DNA of 56,456 nucleotides from Lachnospiraceae bacterium (GTDB lineage: Bacteria; Bacillota; Clostridia; Lachnospirales; Lachnospiraceae): NCBI GenBank assembly GCA_022764465.1, contig JALERL010000088.1:1-56456 (forward strand). The letters run 5' to 3'. Shown here one piece after another: positions 8,367 through 17,150 of the stretch (the stretch's first letter is position 1; each line of letters opens with the position of its first letter). The notes beneath the pieces were generated by a model. That model was not told the DNA's origin, did no database searches, and worked only from the letters and a program-made list of their open reading frames with translations. Position numbers and translations under genes: made by a program.

Positions 8367-9620
8367 TTAATAGTAAAGTGTATAGCATCCCAGATTTGTC
8401 TGAACCCATTTTCCGTCTTCCTCTACAAAATCAAAGGTAAACTGTTCGTTGCTGTCCATGCTGTCTGTCTGTAAGGAACCATCCCACCAGTCTTCATAGG
8501 AATATTCCATATGATATTCTGCCGATATGCTCACAGATGTTCCATTCGTGTAGGCACTGCCCTGAATATTATGAAAATTCAGCTTATATGGTACAGAGCT
8601 TCCGTTTCCACTCAGATTTGACATCAGATTACTGTAGGAATCTTTCACATCCTCTTTTGCATCCTTTGCAAAAAGATCTGCAATCGTATCAAACTTCTTT
8701 CCTTCAATAGCAGCTGTATAGATTGTCTGCATATTTTTACCGGCGAGCTGGATCAGTTCCTCTAATACTTCTTTTTTCATTGTCATATTAGAAACACTGT
8801 ATTCATCATACGAAGAACTGACCGTAATATTTCTTGTCACGTCTTCAAAATTCTCTTTTGATACCGTTAAGGTATGTGATCCTCTGAAAATCTGCGGAAT
8901 CGTATAATACACTCCATAGCCATCTTCATCGGAACTCCGATAGCTGTCTGATAAGGTAATACCGTCAAATACTACGGTTGCTCCGTCCGGCACCTGAATC
9001 TGATAGTTGTTGCAGACCAGCTGATCGGTACTTACCTTCCAGTCGTCAAACAGTAACAGCTTCTTCTTGCCCTGCTTGTTTAAGATTACTTCATATGTGC
9101 TGTCTGAATTACTTCCTTTTGTGCGGTACTGAATGTCAACAGCCGTTCCTAATCCGGTATTCGCAATCAGATCGCCAAATGCGCCTCCCTGCTTTTCTAC
9201 CGAATATGCATTAATCGATCCGAAACTGTTGTGTTTATTTGCCAATGCAAACATTTTTGCATTGATAAACTCGGATTCCTCAATATCTAATTTTTCGTAT
9301 GCCTTTTCCCAGTCTCCATTTGCCATTTCCACAAAGAAATTGGCTGCCATACGTTCCTCGCCAAATCCACGCTTTGCAAGCGTGAACGCTGCATAAAATA
9401 CTGCAATCAGTGCTACTGCTTCTAAGATCAGTATCACAAGCCACTTTGGTACCGGCTTATGGACTGCCGGTGCAGCCTGTGTTACCTTGGCCGGTCCATT
9501 CTCCGGCATCTGTACCGGTGTCTGTTCAACCGGAATATCATTACGTTCAAGCTTCGTTCCGCAGGATTCACAGAATACTGCATCGTCGCTGTTTTTTGTT
9601 CCACAATTCTGGCAATACAT
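8367..9620 (-). CDS. TcaA-like zinc-ribbon membrane-anchored protein
   Basis: A 417-residue protein built like TcaA/YvbJ proteins of Firmicutes: a zinc ribbon at 1-25 (YCQNCGTKN and VFCESCGTKL), a linker, one membrane helix at ~60-84 (WLVILILEAVALIAVFYAAF) and a long outside part. The outside part includes a PEGA-like beta stretch (VPDGATVVFDGITLSDSY) and a C-terminal NTF2-like region ending NLGCYTLYY. In staphylococci TcaA affects cell-wall properties and glycopeptide response; the role here is inferred. It sits in the middle of a three-gene envelope operon. Confidence 0.75.
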   Translation of the reverse strand: MYCQNCGTKNSDDAVFCESCGTKLERNDIPVEQTPVQMPENGPAKVTQAAPAVHKPVPKWLVILILEAVALIAVFYAAFTLAKRGFGEERMAANFFVEMANGDWEKAYEKLDIEESEFINAKMFALANKHNSFGSINAYSVEKQGGAFGDLIANTGLGTAVDIQYRTKGSNSDSTYEVILNKQGKKKLLLFDDWKVSTDQLVCNNYQIQVPDGATVVFDGITLSDSYRSSDEDGYGVYYTIPQIFRGSHTLTVSKENFEDVTRNITVSSSYDEYSVSNMTMKKEVLEELIQLAGKNMQTIYTAAIEGKKFDTIADLFAKDAKEDVKDSYSNLMSNLSGNGSSVPYKLNFHNIQGSAYTNGTSVSISAEYHMEYSYEDWWDGSLQTDSMDSNEQFTFDFVEEDGKWVQTNLGCYTLYY

Positions 9621-9631
9621 TTCTGTTCCTC

Positions 9632-10222
9632 CTATTCTTCTACACTTGTAAGAAAATCTACATTTGCTTTTTCAATATCGGTCATGGACTGATAAATCGC
9701 ATCCATGTCATTACTACGGTCGGTGATCTCCTGATACCACGGCTTTGCATCAAAATATGCCTGAATCTCCTCATTCGAAAATTCATATCCATATCTTGCA
9801 TACATTTCGTTGATCACCATACGGATAATGCTTTTCCCTTCCGGAAGATTCTCATACGTTCCTTCATTCAGTTCATCCACATCATCCTGTGTCAGTTCCC
9901 GGCTTGCACTGTAAGCACACAGATAATCCTCATTCACCATCTCGGTTCCATCTTCCGTCAGGCTTTCTGTAGCTTCTTCCTTCTTCTCCACCGGTGCCTG
10001 TTCATCCTTTACTGTGAAGTCCTCAATGCTGTTTTCTACCAGTGATGCCTCTGCATCCTGATATTCCTCCGCTTCTGTGGACTCCATGGATGTCAGGTTT
10101 CCACTCAGCTTCTCCGCCTTCTGCCCGAGACCGAAAAACAGGCAGAGCGCAATACCGAGCACAATGCACACTGCTAAAATAATCACAGCGATCCATGCGC
10201 CCTTCTTCCCTTTTGTTTCCAT
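9632..10222 (-). CDS. Membrane-anchored YARHG-domain protein
   Basis: The 196-residue protein has a short basic start, a membrane helix at ~9-31 (AWIAVIILAVCIVLGIALCL), an acidic disordered stretch and a C-terminal YARHG-type domain (MVINEMYARYGYEFSNEEI, then AYFDAKPWYQ). YARHG domains are extracellular and probably bind peptidoglycan or other surface polymers. It is the first gene of the three-gene envelope operon. A 24-base imperfect palindrome at 10356-10379 lies in the divergent gap to the AraC gene. Confidence 0.75.
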   Translation of the reverse strand: METKGKKGAWIAVIILAVCIVLGIALCLFFGLGQKAEKLSGNLTSMESTEAEEYQDAEASLVENSIEDFTVKDEQAPVEKKEEATESLTEDGTEMVNEDYLCAYSASRELTQDDVDELNEGTYENLPEGKSIIRMVINEMYARYGYEFSNEEIQAYFDAKPWYQEITDRSNDMDAIYQSMTDIEKANVDFLTSVEE

Positions 10223-10355
10223 AACATATTCCTCCTGATAAAATATTCCATATTTTTCTAATACAGAACAAATTTATTATAGCGGATATGTATTCCTCTG
10301 TCAATTTTATACAATTTTTTTACCTATTTTTCACCTGTATTATTCATTTTAACGG

Positions 10356-10379
10356 CTTTCTTAAGGTGTGTTAAGAAAG
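10356..10379. promoter_or_regulatory. Palindrome between divergent genes, possible operator
   Basis: CTTTCTTAA and TTAAGAAAG form a perfect 9-bp inverted repeat around GGTGTG. It lies in the 223-base gap between the envelope operon and the AraC gene, 66 bases before the latter. A second small palindrome (CAAAAGAAAATCTTTTG) follows at once. Which gene it serves cannot be told. Confidence 0.35.
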
Positions 10380-10445
10380 TCAAAAGAAAATCTTTTGGTT
10401 TTTATGTTAAGATAAAGATATCTACATCACGAAAGGATACCACTT

Positions 10446-11297
10446 ATGCGCTATTTTACAATTCCCTCCATAGATTCGATCCATTATCTCGTCTGCGGTA
10501 ATCTGATGAGTCAGGACGGATTCTTACATCACAGACGCTGTTTTCACGAAAATGTACTGATCCTGGTTCTGGAAGGTACACTTTTCTTAGAACAGAGCGG
10601 GGTTGCCCATACCATCCGGCCGAATCAGTATATTCTCCTTCACACAGACGAAGAACACTGTGGCATTCAGCCCTCAAGCGGAAAGCTCTCCTATCTCTGG
10701 GTGCACTTTACCGCTGATCTTACAGAAACAGACAGCCTTCCACCGAAAAACACAGACATCAAAAAAGCGTTCTGTGCCTGTGCAGAAGTGGGTACAACTG
10801 CACGTACAAAACGCTTTTCCCTTCTTTTTCATCAGCTTCTGGATTTTTCCAGGCAGGACACTCTTTATACCTCACAGATGATGGACTATGCCCTTCGGCT
10901 GCTTCTTATGGAACTGACACAGGAGCAGTTTGAAACCTCCTATGAAAACGAACATGCAATTCCTCCGATGCTCTACACCATCATGGAGTGGATCCGCGCG
11001 AACTGCTATCAGCATATCTCTGTAAGTGAGATTGCAGATCACTTTGAATACAACAAGGACTATCTGTCCGCACTGTTTAAAAAGCACACAGGTTCTACCC
11101 TGATCCAGTATCTGAACCAGTCCAGAATCGAAATTGCTAAAAATCTGCTGGCAAATTATCAGGTCAGCATCAAGGAAGCTGCTTTTTCCTGTGGCTTTCT
11201 CGATGAAAAATATTTCATGCGGATCTTCAAGTCACTCGAAGGTGTCACACCTACCGAATACAAGCATGCCTTCCATAAAAAGAATATCAATTCGTAA
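10446..11297 (+). CDS. AraC-family transcriptional regulator
   Basis: A 283-residue regulator with an N-terminal AraC-type cupin (~15-130) for sugar sensing and a C-terminal pair of helix-turn-helices (~180-278): ISVSEIADHFEYNKDYLSAL and IKEAAFSCGFLDEKYFMRIF. The signature FKSLEGVTPTEYK closes the domain. GAAAGGA supports the start. Its 3' end overlaps the convergent GH127 gene by 11 bases, so the two genes are linked and it probably controls arabinoside use; the direct target is inferred. Confidence 0.93.
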   Translation: MRYFTIPSIDSIHYLVCGNLMSQDGFLHHRRCFHENVLILVLEGTLFLEQSGVAHTIRPNQYILLHTDEEHCGIQPSSGKLSYLWVHFTADLTETDSLPPKNTDIKKAFCACAEVGTTARTKRFSLLFHQLLDFSRQDTLYTSQMMDYALRLLLMELTQEQFETSYENEHAIPPMLYTIMEWIRANCYQHISVSEIADHFEYNKDYLSALFKKHTGSTLIQYLNQSRIEIAKNLLANYQVSIKEAAFSCGFLDEKYFMRIFKSLEGVTPTEYKHAFHKKNINS

Positions 11298-13101
11298 AAT
11301 ATACAGTATATGTCTCATCTGTCAGCTCATATAATGGGCGGAATAATATATTTTCTGTCTGTCCGTAGGTCCGGAAGGTACTCTGTCTCCACGGATACGT
11401 CTCATAGGTATGTTCTCTTTGTACCCGTAAAAATGTCTCCGGATGCTTCCGGTCTCCATGCAGCCCCTTATCTGAATCACACAGACCTGCAAGCACAACC
11501 GGTCCTTCCATGACAGCTACCATCTCCGGCTGATCCGGCAATTCTACCAGTTCCACCTCATCCGGCAGATATAATTCGATCTGCTGATCCTTCCATACTT
11601 CACTCAGATGCAGATAGCCGTCTGTAATCGTAAGATCCGACAGTTCCTTCCCATCCAGATGAACCACAGGCTGTCCCTTTACCCATTCCGGAATACGTAA
11701 GGATAATACAAACGGTGTTTCCGTTTCTGCATGAATCTCTAACTTTAACAGCCAGCGTGACATCTGTCCCTGATCCTGCTCATCAAAAAATGCCTGATCG
11801 TTATAGTACTTCATATTTGTTGTCTGTTCTACCCGGATATCGGTGCCTTTATAATGCCAGTTAAGTGCGGATGGAATGTACTGACTGACAAGTAACTCAC
11901 CCTGCGCTTCGTCTTCGTAGTAGATGATGGACGGATACAACGTCTGTGCCTGAACCATCGTTCCGTGGCAGCACCAGAAATCATGCCGCTTGCTGCCCCA
12001 CTTTTTCTTACTTCCGGCCTGAAGCGGCAGGAAATAGGCCGGTGTTCCGGTCGCCACATTCTGCTGTGCCAGAAATCCGTTATAAAGATTGCGCTCGATG
12101 TAATCTGCATATCTGGTATCTTTCGTCCAGCGGTACAGATAATCCGCCAGACGTACCATATTATAAACCGTACAGAATTCCTGATTACGCACACCAAGGT
12201 ACTCTCCCTGACGATATGGAGGCACCCAGAATTCACCGGAATTTGCTCCTCCGGTGCTGTACATACCGCGGTCTGTCACTGCACATTTCCAGAACCGCTC
12301 CGTCAGCTCCTTCCATTTTCCTTCACCGGTTGCCTCATACATTTTCGCTGCTCCCTGTGCCCATGGAATGCTTGCATTGCTATGGCAGTTTGTCAGTGCG
12401 TCCTTGCCATCAGACAGATCCCGAAACAGCTTCGGATCACAATAGCGCCCGGCAAGGATTTTATATTTTTCTTCCTTCGTAAGCAGATACAGCTCTACCC
12501 AGACCTCAAGCATGCCGCCCTCTTCTCCATGATAGATGGCACGCGGATTCCGCTTTTGCATCTCATCTGTCCAACGGAGATACCAGTCTGCCTGTCTGCT
12601 TAGGATCTCAAGTGCCTGCTTATTTCCGGCATCTTTATATGCAGCAGTAAGCCCCATTAAAGTCTTATGCATGACATACTGCGGTGACCAGACATACGCA
12701 TCGTTTGCCAGCTTTTCGAAAAACTTCTCCGGAATAGAGCCGACCCAGCCATCGCCATTTAATTCCTGACAGCGTGCAAGTTCTGCAACAATATGATCTA
12801 ACTTCGCCTTTAACTCCTGATCATTCTCAGAGGCAACAAGTGAAGCTGCTGCTGCCATCCAGTGTCCCAAAAAGTGTCCGCGAAGCTGACAGGTCGGTGC
12901 CTCCCAGCCCCAGTGCAGATTCGCCGATGCCGGATCTTCGAGTACCTGCAATCCCGGCATTACAATTCCGGCCTCCAGGTAAAAGTTCTGAAGCAGACAC
13001 TGGGTATCTAACTCCATCAGATAGGAACGATTCACCTGCATACGCTCCCGGAATAAGCCCGGAAGAACATTTACTCTTTTTTTGTCTATTTCACGTATCA
13101 T
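11287..13101 (-). CDS. Beta-L-arabinofuranosidase, GH127 family
   Basis: The 604-residue protein matches the GH127/DUF1680 family, which splits beta-L-arabinofuranosyl links from plant glycoproteins and arabinans. The zinc cluster of the characterised Bifidobacterium enzyme, a Glu-x-Cys and a Cys-Cys pair, is seen as NQEFCTVYN and FWCCHGTM. A catalytic barrel of alpha helices fills residues ~25-400 and beta domains the rest. There is no signal peptide, so it acts inside the cell on imported oligosaccharides. The start is ATG at 13101 with AAAGGA upstream. Specificity within GH127 versus related families is not certain. Confidence 0.88.
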   Translation of the reverse strand: MIREIDKKRVNVLPGLFRERMQVNRSYLMELDTQCLLQNFYLEAGIVMPGLQVLEDPASANLHWGWEAPTCQLRGHFLGHWMAAAASLVASENDQELKAKLDHIVAELARCQELNGDGWVGSIPEKFFEKLANDAYVWSPQYVMHKTLMGLTAAYKDAGNKQALEILSRQADWYLRWTDEMQKRNPRAIYHGEEGGMLEVWVELYLLTKEEKYKILAGRYCDPKLFRDLSDGKDALTNCHSNASIPWAQGAAKMYEATGEGKWKELTERFWKCAVTDRGMYSTGGANSGEFWVPPYRQGEYLGVRNQEFCTVYNMVRLADYLYRWTKDTRYADYIERNLYNGFLAQQNVATGTPAYFLPLQAGSKKKWGSKRHDFWCCHGTMVQAQTLYPSIIYYEDEAQGELLVSQYIPSALNWHYKGTDIRVEQTTNMKYYNDQAFFDEQDQGQMSRWLLKLEIHAETETPFVLSLRIPEWVKGQPVVHLDGKELSDLTITDGYLHLSEVWKDQQIELYLPDEVELVELPDQPEMVAVMEGPVVLAGLCDSDKGLHGDRKHPETFLRVQREHTYETYPWRQSTFRTYGQTENILFRPLYELTDETYTVYFTN

Positions 13102-13104
13102 AAA

Positions 13105-13170
13105 AGCCAGTCCTTTCTATACGGATTCTTTCCTGTTATCCTCTAATGTCCATTATAGAAAAGGCTGGCT
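13105..13170 (-). promoter_or_regulatory. Long inverted repeat around the GH127 start region
   Basis: The arms 13105-13121 and 13154-13170 (AGCCAGTCCTTTCTATA against TATAGAAAAGGCTGGCT) are almost perfect complements, 17 bases each. The inner arm contains the ribosome site; the outer arm overlaps the -10 box. In a transcript starting upstream the hairpin would hide the ribosome site; from the promoter called here only one arm would be transcribed. Confidence 0.5.
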
Positions 13171-13189
13171 GTTTTGTCGGTAGACAAAA
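13152..13189 (-). promoter_or_regulatory. Promoter and operator of the GH127 gene
   Basis: TATAAT (13152-13157), a 17-base spacer and CCGACA (13175-13180) form a promoter. The -35 box sits within a perfect palindrome TTTTGTCGGTAGACAAAA (13172-13189, arms of 7, loop of 4), a typical place for a repressor or activator. Confidence 0.6.
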
Positions 13190-13245
13190 GTCCATAATAT
13201 GTGGAGGATTTCGTTATCCTCTTTTTTATCGATCTATACTATAGT

Positions 13246-13875
13246 CTATATCGTATGAAGTCTCTCATAAAACTGTTCATAGAAGTCTCTGTCCTTATCA
13301 TACGGCTGAACAAAGAACACGGTCAGGATCTTCATGTTTAACCGCTTGATCTGTCCCGGCTCCGTCATCGACTGGATCTTAGCCTCCATCTGCTTACGGA
13401 ACGCATGCCAGTCGATCAGATACTGCTGATTCTGTTTTAACTGCGGCGTATCCAGCCATTTTCCGATCTTTACCTTAGACCGGTTTTCTACTGCACAGGC
13501 ACCCGGCAGAAGAAAATAGGAAAGCTTTCCATCCTCATACTGCCTGCCAAGCGGGAAGGTCTTACAAAGTCCCGGTCGGAAAGCATGGATTCCACATCGT
13601 CCCTGCTCATTTAAGAAGCTGCATGCTTCATTTTGACCGGACATCTGCAGATTCGGAAGGATCAGCCCATCCGTCACCTGAAGTTCTAAATGCTCTTTTA
13701 ACAGTTCTTCAAAACCAAGACCCAGATTCCAGGTGAGCAGGCAGACATCGAGCGGATCAAGTACCACGGAAGTCCCCATCCCCTGACAGCACGCATGACA
13801 CCCCTTACAGTCATTGGCTGCTGCACGTACCATGTCGTTTAAACCATAGGTTGTCTCCTCCAGAATCTCTTTCAT
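13246..13875 (-). CDS. YkgJ-family cysteine-cluster protein
   Basis: The 209-residue protein has the YkgJ-type metal-chelating pattern: CKGCHACCQGMG at ~23-34, then ACSFLNEQGRCGIHAFRPGL and CKTFPLG, giving eight or so cysteines that probably bind zinc or an Fe-S centre. Many of these proteins carry an unknown metal-dependent activity. It begins 6 bases after the GGDEF gene ends, so it belongs to that transcript. AGGAG precedes the start. No partner substrate can be named. Confidence 0.85.
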   Translation of the reverse strand: MKEILEETTYGLNDMVRAAANDCKGCHACCQGMGTSVVLDPLDVCLLTWNLGLGFEELLKEHLELQVTDGLILPNLQMSGQNEACSFLNEQGRCGIHAFRPGLCKTFPLGRQYEDGKLSYFLLPGACAVENRSKVKIGKWLDTPQLKQNQQYLIDWHAFRKQMEAKIQSMTEPGQIKRLNMKILTVFFVQPYDKDRDFYEQFYERLHTI

Positions 13876-13880
13876 GTCTT

Positions 13881-16211
13881 TTATTCTCCTTGCTGTATCA
13901 TATTCGTATTCTCTACGTTCTTCTTACGCAACTGTTTCATCTCATACATCTTCTCATCCGCACGGATCAGTGCCTGTTCGATCGTGATCGTCTCATCCGT
14001 TCCGATCACATAGCAACCTGCCGATACGGTTACCTGGTAGGTCTTTTCACAGCGTTTGTTGAATGCATCAAATCTCTCTGCCAATTCTGCCGGCATGCGC
14101 TCACTTAACTGTGGATCTGTCTCATAAACCAGGCATGCGAATTCATCTCCACCGATCCTGCCGGCAATTCCATTTCCATCCACGAACTCTTTTAACGTCT
14201 GTCCGATCAGCTTTAAGGAAAAATCGCCCTCTTCATGTCCGTATCTGTCGTTGATGATCTTCAGATTATTCATATCAACATACATGACGATCACATTCTG
14301 TCCCTTTGTGCGTCCCTCGCTCTGAAGTTCCTCTGCCATATCGTAAAAGCCCCTGCGGTTTAAGATCTCGGTCAGACCATCCGACTTCGACAAGGTATCT
14401 AAGGCAATATTATTTTCCTTTAACATCTGAAGACTGACTTCAAGCCGCTGCTGCATCTGCTCATTCTGATTCAGCAGTGAGATCATCTTGATCGCTGACT
14501 GGAACTGATTGACATAGAATTCTCCGTTCTGGAAGATCTCCTCAGTCAGATCGAGCAGCAGAAATCCATAGATAAACTCATTGGAAAAAATCGGAAACAG
14601 TACCTTGTTCGTCTGTTCCTTCGTATGGTAGGCAAACATCCGATCCGGTGTGATCTTCTGCTTCTCTACCGATATATTCTGGCTCTTTCCATCCTTTAAG
14701 GCAGCCTTAAGGTATAGATACTCAGGGAGTTCAAAGGTCTCACCCTGTAAATGGATCTTCGGCTGTTCTAACAGAAACAGGCTTGCATTGCGGATACCGA
14801 TCCATCCTAAATTCTGGATAACGGTACGATAGCTTGCATCATTTCCATGTTCAAACTCCATCATGCCCTGTACATACAGCTTGATCGCATGGGTATGTTT
14901 TTTCTCCTTTTCCACACGGCTTCCATACTGGCTGGCAAGCTCTGACACAATACTCTGATAGAGCTTGGAAAACTGTCTGCTGACTGCTAAGATCTCATGC
15001 TCATCCGCTGCACTCTTCTCCTGATAGAGCAGCATCGTCTGGAAAAATTCCATCAATGCATCAATATCCGCGTAGTTTACCGCTTCCTTATCAAAAAAGC
15101 TGTCTGCTAACTTCCAGAATACTTCTGCTTCTTCATGCTTCTTCTCACCATGGAGATTCCTGATCTCTTCTAACTTCGCATATAACTCATGGAAGCTTTC
15201 ACGAATCGGCTCCATCACCTTATATCCATTGCCGTAATTATGGCGGTAGAAGATCTGCTCATACCATTCGCGTTCGGAACGTTCCTTATGGTCTTTTCCG
15301 TTATTCTTCGATGAATCTGGCGCATGCTTTCTTCCACAGAATGAATTCCGCTTTACCAGACGTGTCGGCAGTGTCATCTGCTCCATTCCACCACCGGCAA
15401 TCATCCGGAGTGCTATCCCGACTGCCTTTTCTCCAAGCATCGCTCCGTCTGCCCATACCGAAGACAGGGATGGATTCGCACGGGCTGCCGTCAAGGAATC
15501 ATCATATCCGAGCACCGATACATCACGCCCCGGATACATGCCTCGTTTGGCAAGCTCTGCATACAGTCCGAGTGCCACCTCATCATTGACACAAAAGATC
15601 GCTTCAACACCCGGATTCTGATCTAAGAGTCTTGCACATGCTTCCTGATTCCTTCTTGATATATCACCCTCAACAAACATATGCGGTTCAAACGGAATGC
15701 CATATTCCTCTAAGGTACTGCAAAACGTCTGTTTCCGTTCCTTCACATCATCATTGGCATTATTCGCACCTACCATTGCGAACTTCCGGCAGCCATGTTC
15801 GATCAGCCAGATCAGTCCTTCACGGATACCAGTGTAATTATCATACATGACACTAGAGTACCCTTGCATCCTCGATGCCACCTGCACAACCGGCACCTTA
15901 TGATACTGATCTAACATCTTACGAATCCGCTCTTCGGTTGTATAGCAGCCAATACTTCCGGCAATTGCAACAACTGCATCTATCGTCTCTGCCTGTGCAC
16001 AGGAAAAAGCAGTGGAATACTGATACTCATACATCAGCTCCGGACTGGCTGACAGATCTCTGTCTAAATACTTGCCCGGAAATACAACCACGTCTGCATT
16101 CTGTTTCTGTGCCTCCATGCAGACCCCCCTGCATACAGACTGCGAAAACTCATCCATAATCCCACTGACAAGTAATCCGATTTTCTTTCTCTTTTTTCCA
16201 TTATTCTTCAT
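13881..16211 (-). CDS. LacI-type ligand-binding domain fused to GGDEF diguanylate cyclase
   Basis: A 776-residue fusion. Residues ~10-300 resemble the sugar-binding half of LacI/GalR proteins (IGLLVSGIMDEFSQSVCRGV; IFCVNDEVALGLYAELAKRG; VSVLGYDDSLTAARANPSLSS) but the helix-turn-helix is missing. Residues ~310-600 are helical and GAF-like, and ~605-760 are a GGDEF domain with an intact RIGGDEFA and NRRGF. No membrane segment is seen. The predicted role is to make c-di-GMP in response to a sugar inside the cell. No RxxD inhibitory site stands just before GGDEF. The start has AGGAGG 13 bases upstream, so spacing is long. Confidence 0.88.
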   Translation of the reverse strand: MKNNGKKRKKIGLLVSGIMDEFSQSVCRGVCMEAQKQNADVVVFPGKYLDRDLSASPELMYEYQYSTAFSCAQAETIDAVVAIAGSIGCYTTEERIRKMLDQYHKVPVVQVASRMQGYSSVMYDNYTGIREGLIWLIEHGCRKFAMVGANNANDDVKERKQTFCSTLEEYGIPFEPHMFVEGDISRRNQEACARLLDQNPGVEAIFCVNDEVALGLYAELAKRGMYPGRDVSVLGYDDSLTAARANPSLSSVWADGAMLGEKAVGIALRMIAGGGMEQMTLPTRLVKRNSFCGRKHAPDSSKNNGKDHKERSEREWYEQIFYRHNYGNGYKVMEPIRESFHELYAKLEEIRNLHGEKKHEEAEVFWKLADSFFDKEAVNYADIDALMEFFQTMLLYQEKSAADEHEILAVSRQFSKLYQSIVSELASQYGSRVEKEKKHTHAIKLYVQGMMEFEHGNDASYRTVIQNLGWIGIRNASLFLLEQPKIHLQGETFELPEYLYLKAALKDGKSQNISVEKQKITPDRMFAYHTKEQTNKVLFPIFSNEFIYGFLLLDLTEEIFQNGEFYVNQFQSAIKMISLLNQNEQMQQRLEVSLQMLKENNIALDTLSKSDGLTEILNRRGFYDMAEELQSEGRTKGQNVIVMYVDMNNLKIINDRYGHEEGDFSLKLIGQTLKEFVDGNGIAGRIGGDEFACLVYETDPQLSERMPAELAERFDAFNKRCEKTYQVTVSAGCYVIGTDETITIEQALIRADEKMYEMKQLRKKNVENTNMIQQGE

Positions 16212-16271
16212 TATGCAGCTACTTCCTCCTGCCCTTAAAAGGCATCATAATAACTCAAAAGTCTTACTTTT

Positions 16272-16301
16272 ATTGTTCCATGATATTCCCTCAGTAGTCA
16301 A
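16272..16301 (-). promoter_or_regulatory. Possible promoter of the GGDEF gene
   Basis: TTGACT (16296-16301), 18 bases and AACAAT (16272-16277) read towards the gene. The -10 match is moderate. Confidence 0.4.
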
Positions 16302-16343
16302 GCATTATTTCACCAAATTCATCGACCATTTTTGCGAAAAATC

Positions 16344-16745
16344 CTATTTTATAACCGGTGTAAAGTCCTCGGTATCTCCACAAAAATAACCGCCGAGCGA
16401 TGCAGTCACACACCGCATTGCTTCATATGCTATCCGTTCATCTTCCGGTACGATCGTTACCAGATACACGGATATGATATTTCGTTCCATCAGATACTGA
16501 TTGCTGTCTTCATCTCCGAGATCTGCCCCTGTTTTTTCCATGTCGATCGACTTTGCATTCTCTCCCAACTCGATTTCAACTACACCGGCTTCTTCCCAGA
16601 GCTGTGCTGCAAAACGATCCTCCTTTTCAAATACTTCTGCGATCTGGCGCGGGGTAACCTCTGCCGGATTCAGATACAGCCATTCCTTCGGGCAGTTTGT
16701 TTTTGTAGGATTCTTGATCTTTTTTAACTTTGACTTATTTTTCAT
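16344..16745 (-). CDS. Uncharacterised 133-residue protein
   Basis: I do not recognise a family. It begins with a lysine-rich stretch (MKNKSKLKKIKNPTKT), then a mixed alpha/beta domain with helical TPRQIAEVFEKEDRFAAQLW and a beta-like end SLGGYFCGDTEDFTPVIK. It has no signal peptide or membrane segment and is probably cytosolic. The start at 16745 follows AGGAG by 9 bases. It lies 38 bases after the methyltransferase-like gene and may share its transcript. Confidence 0.6.
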   Translation of the reverse strand: MKNKSKLKKIKNPTKTNCPKEWLYLNPAEVTPRQIAEVFEKEDRFAAQLWEEAGVVEIELGENAKSIDMEKTGADLGDEDSNQYLMERNIISVYLVTIVPEDERIAYEAMRCVTASLGGYFCGDTEDFTPVIK

Positions 16746-16783
16746 AGCAGTGTACTCCTTCCTCTGTTGCTCCCTCCGCTCCT

Positions 16784-17119
16784 TTAAAAATGGATATATT
16801 TCCACTGATAACGGTTCAGATCCACTCTCTGATTCTCATCAAAAGCGATCCCCTCTGCCTCTAATAACGCAATCTGTCTGTTTTCCCCTCCAAATGCAAA
16901 TGCCTTTGACACTTCCCCCAGACGATTGACCACACGGTAACACGGAATATGCTCCGGGTCAGGATTGGCATGCAGGGCATAGCCGACCACTCTGCTCCAG
17001 TGTTTATTGCCTGCAAGCTCTGCAACCTGTCCATAGGTTGCCACCTGTCCGTATGGAATCTTTTTTACTACCTCATAGATTTTCTCAAAAGCGCTCTGCC
17101 CGTTTAGTGTAGTATCCAT
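16784..17119 (-). CDS. Methyltransferase-like DNA repair protein (MGMT/ATL family)
   Basis: A 111-residue protein equal to the DNA-binding half of O6-alkylguanine methyltransferases, with IPYGQVATYGQVAELAG, the arginine finger region SRVVGYALHANP and the active-site loop. The loop reads IPCYRVV where the family has PCHRV: the acceptor Cys is kept but the activating His is Tyr. It may repair alkylated guanine poorly, or act as an alkyl-lesion sensor like ATL proteins. The start at 17119 follows GAGAGG; an upstream in-frame ATG lies in a repeat-derived TGCGCAGAAATG stretch. Confidence 0.8.
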   Translation of the reverse strand: MDTTLNGQSAFEKIYEVVKKIPYGQVATYGQVAELAGNKHWSRVVGYALHANPDPEHIPCYRVVNRLGEVSKAFAFGGENRQIALLEAEGIAFDENQRVDLNRYQWKYIHF

Positions 17120-17130
17120 ATTCCTCTCCA

Positions 17131-17142
17131 TTTCTGCGCACA
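17131..17142 (-). repeat. Junction repeat, short remnant
   Basis: TGCGCAGAAATG, the 3' end of the junction repeat, stands alone here between the acetyltransferase and methyltransferase-like genes, directly ahead of the latter's ribosome site. Confidence 0.4.
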
Positions 17143-17150
17143 TCCGCCGG

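Noticed and set aside
11946-12603. Plus-strand frames of 135-212 codons opposite the GH127 gene
   Set aside because: They lie wholly inside a well-supported gene and look like no family.
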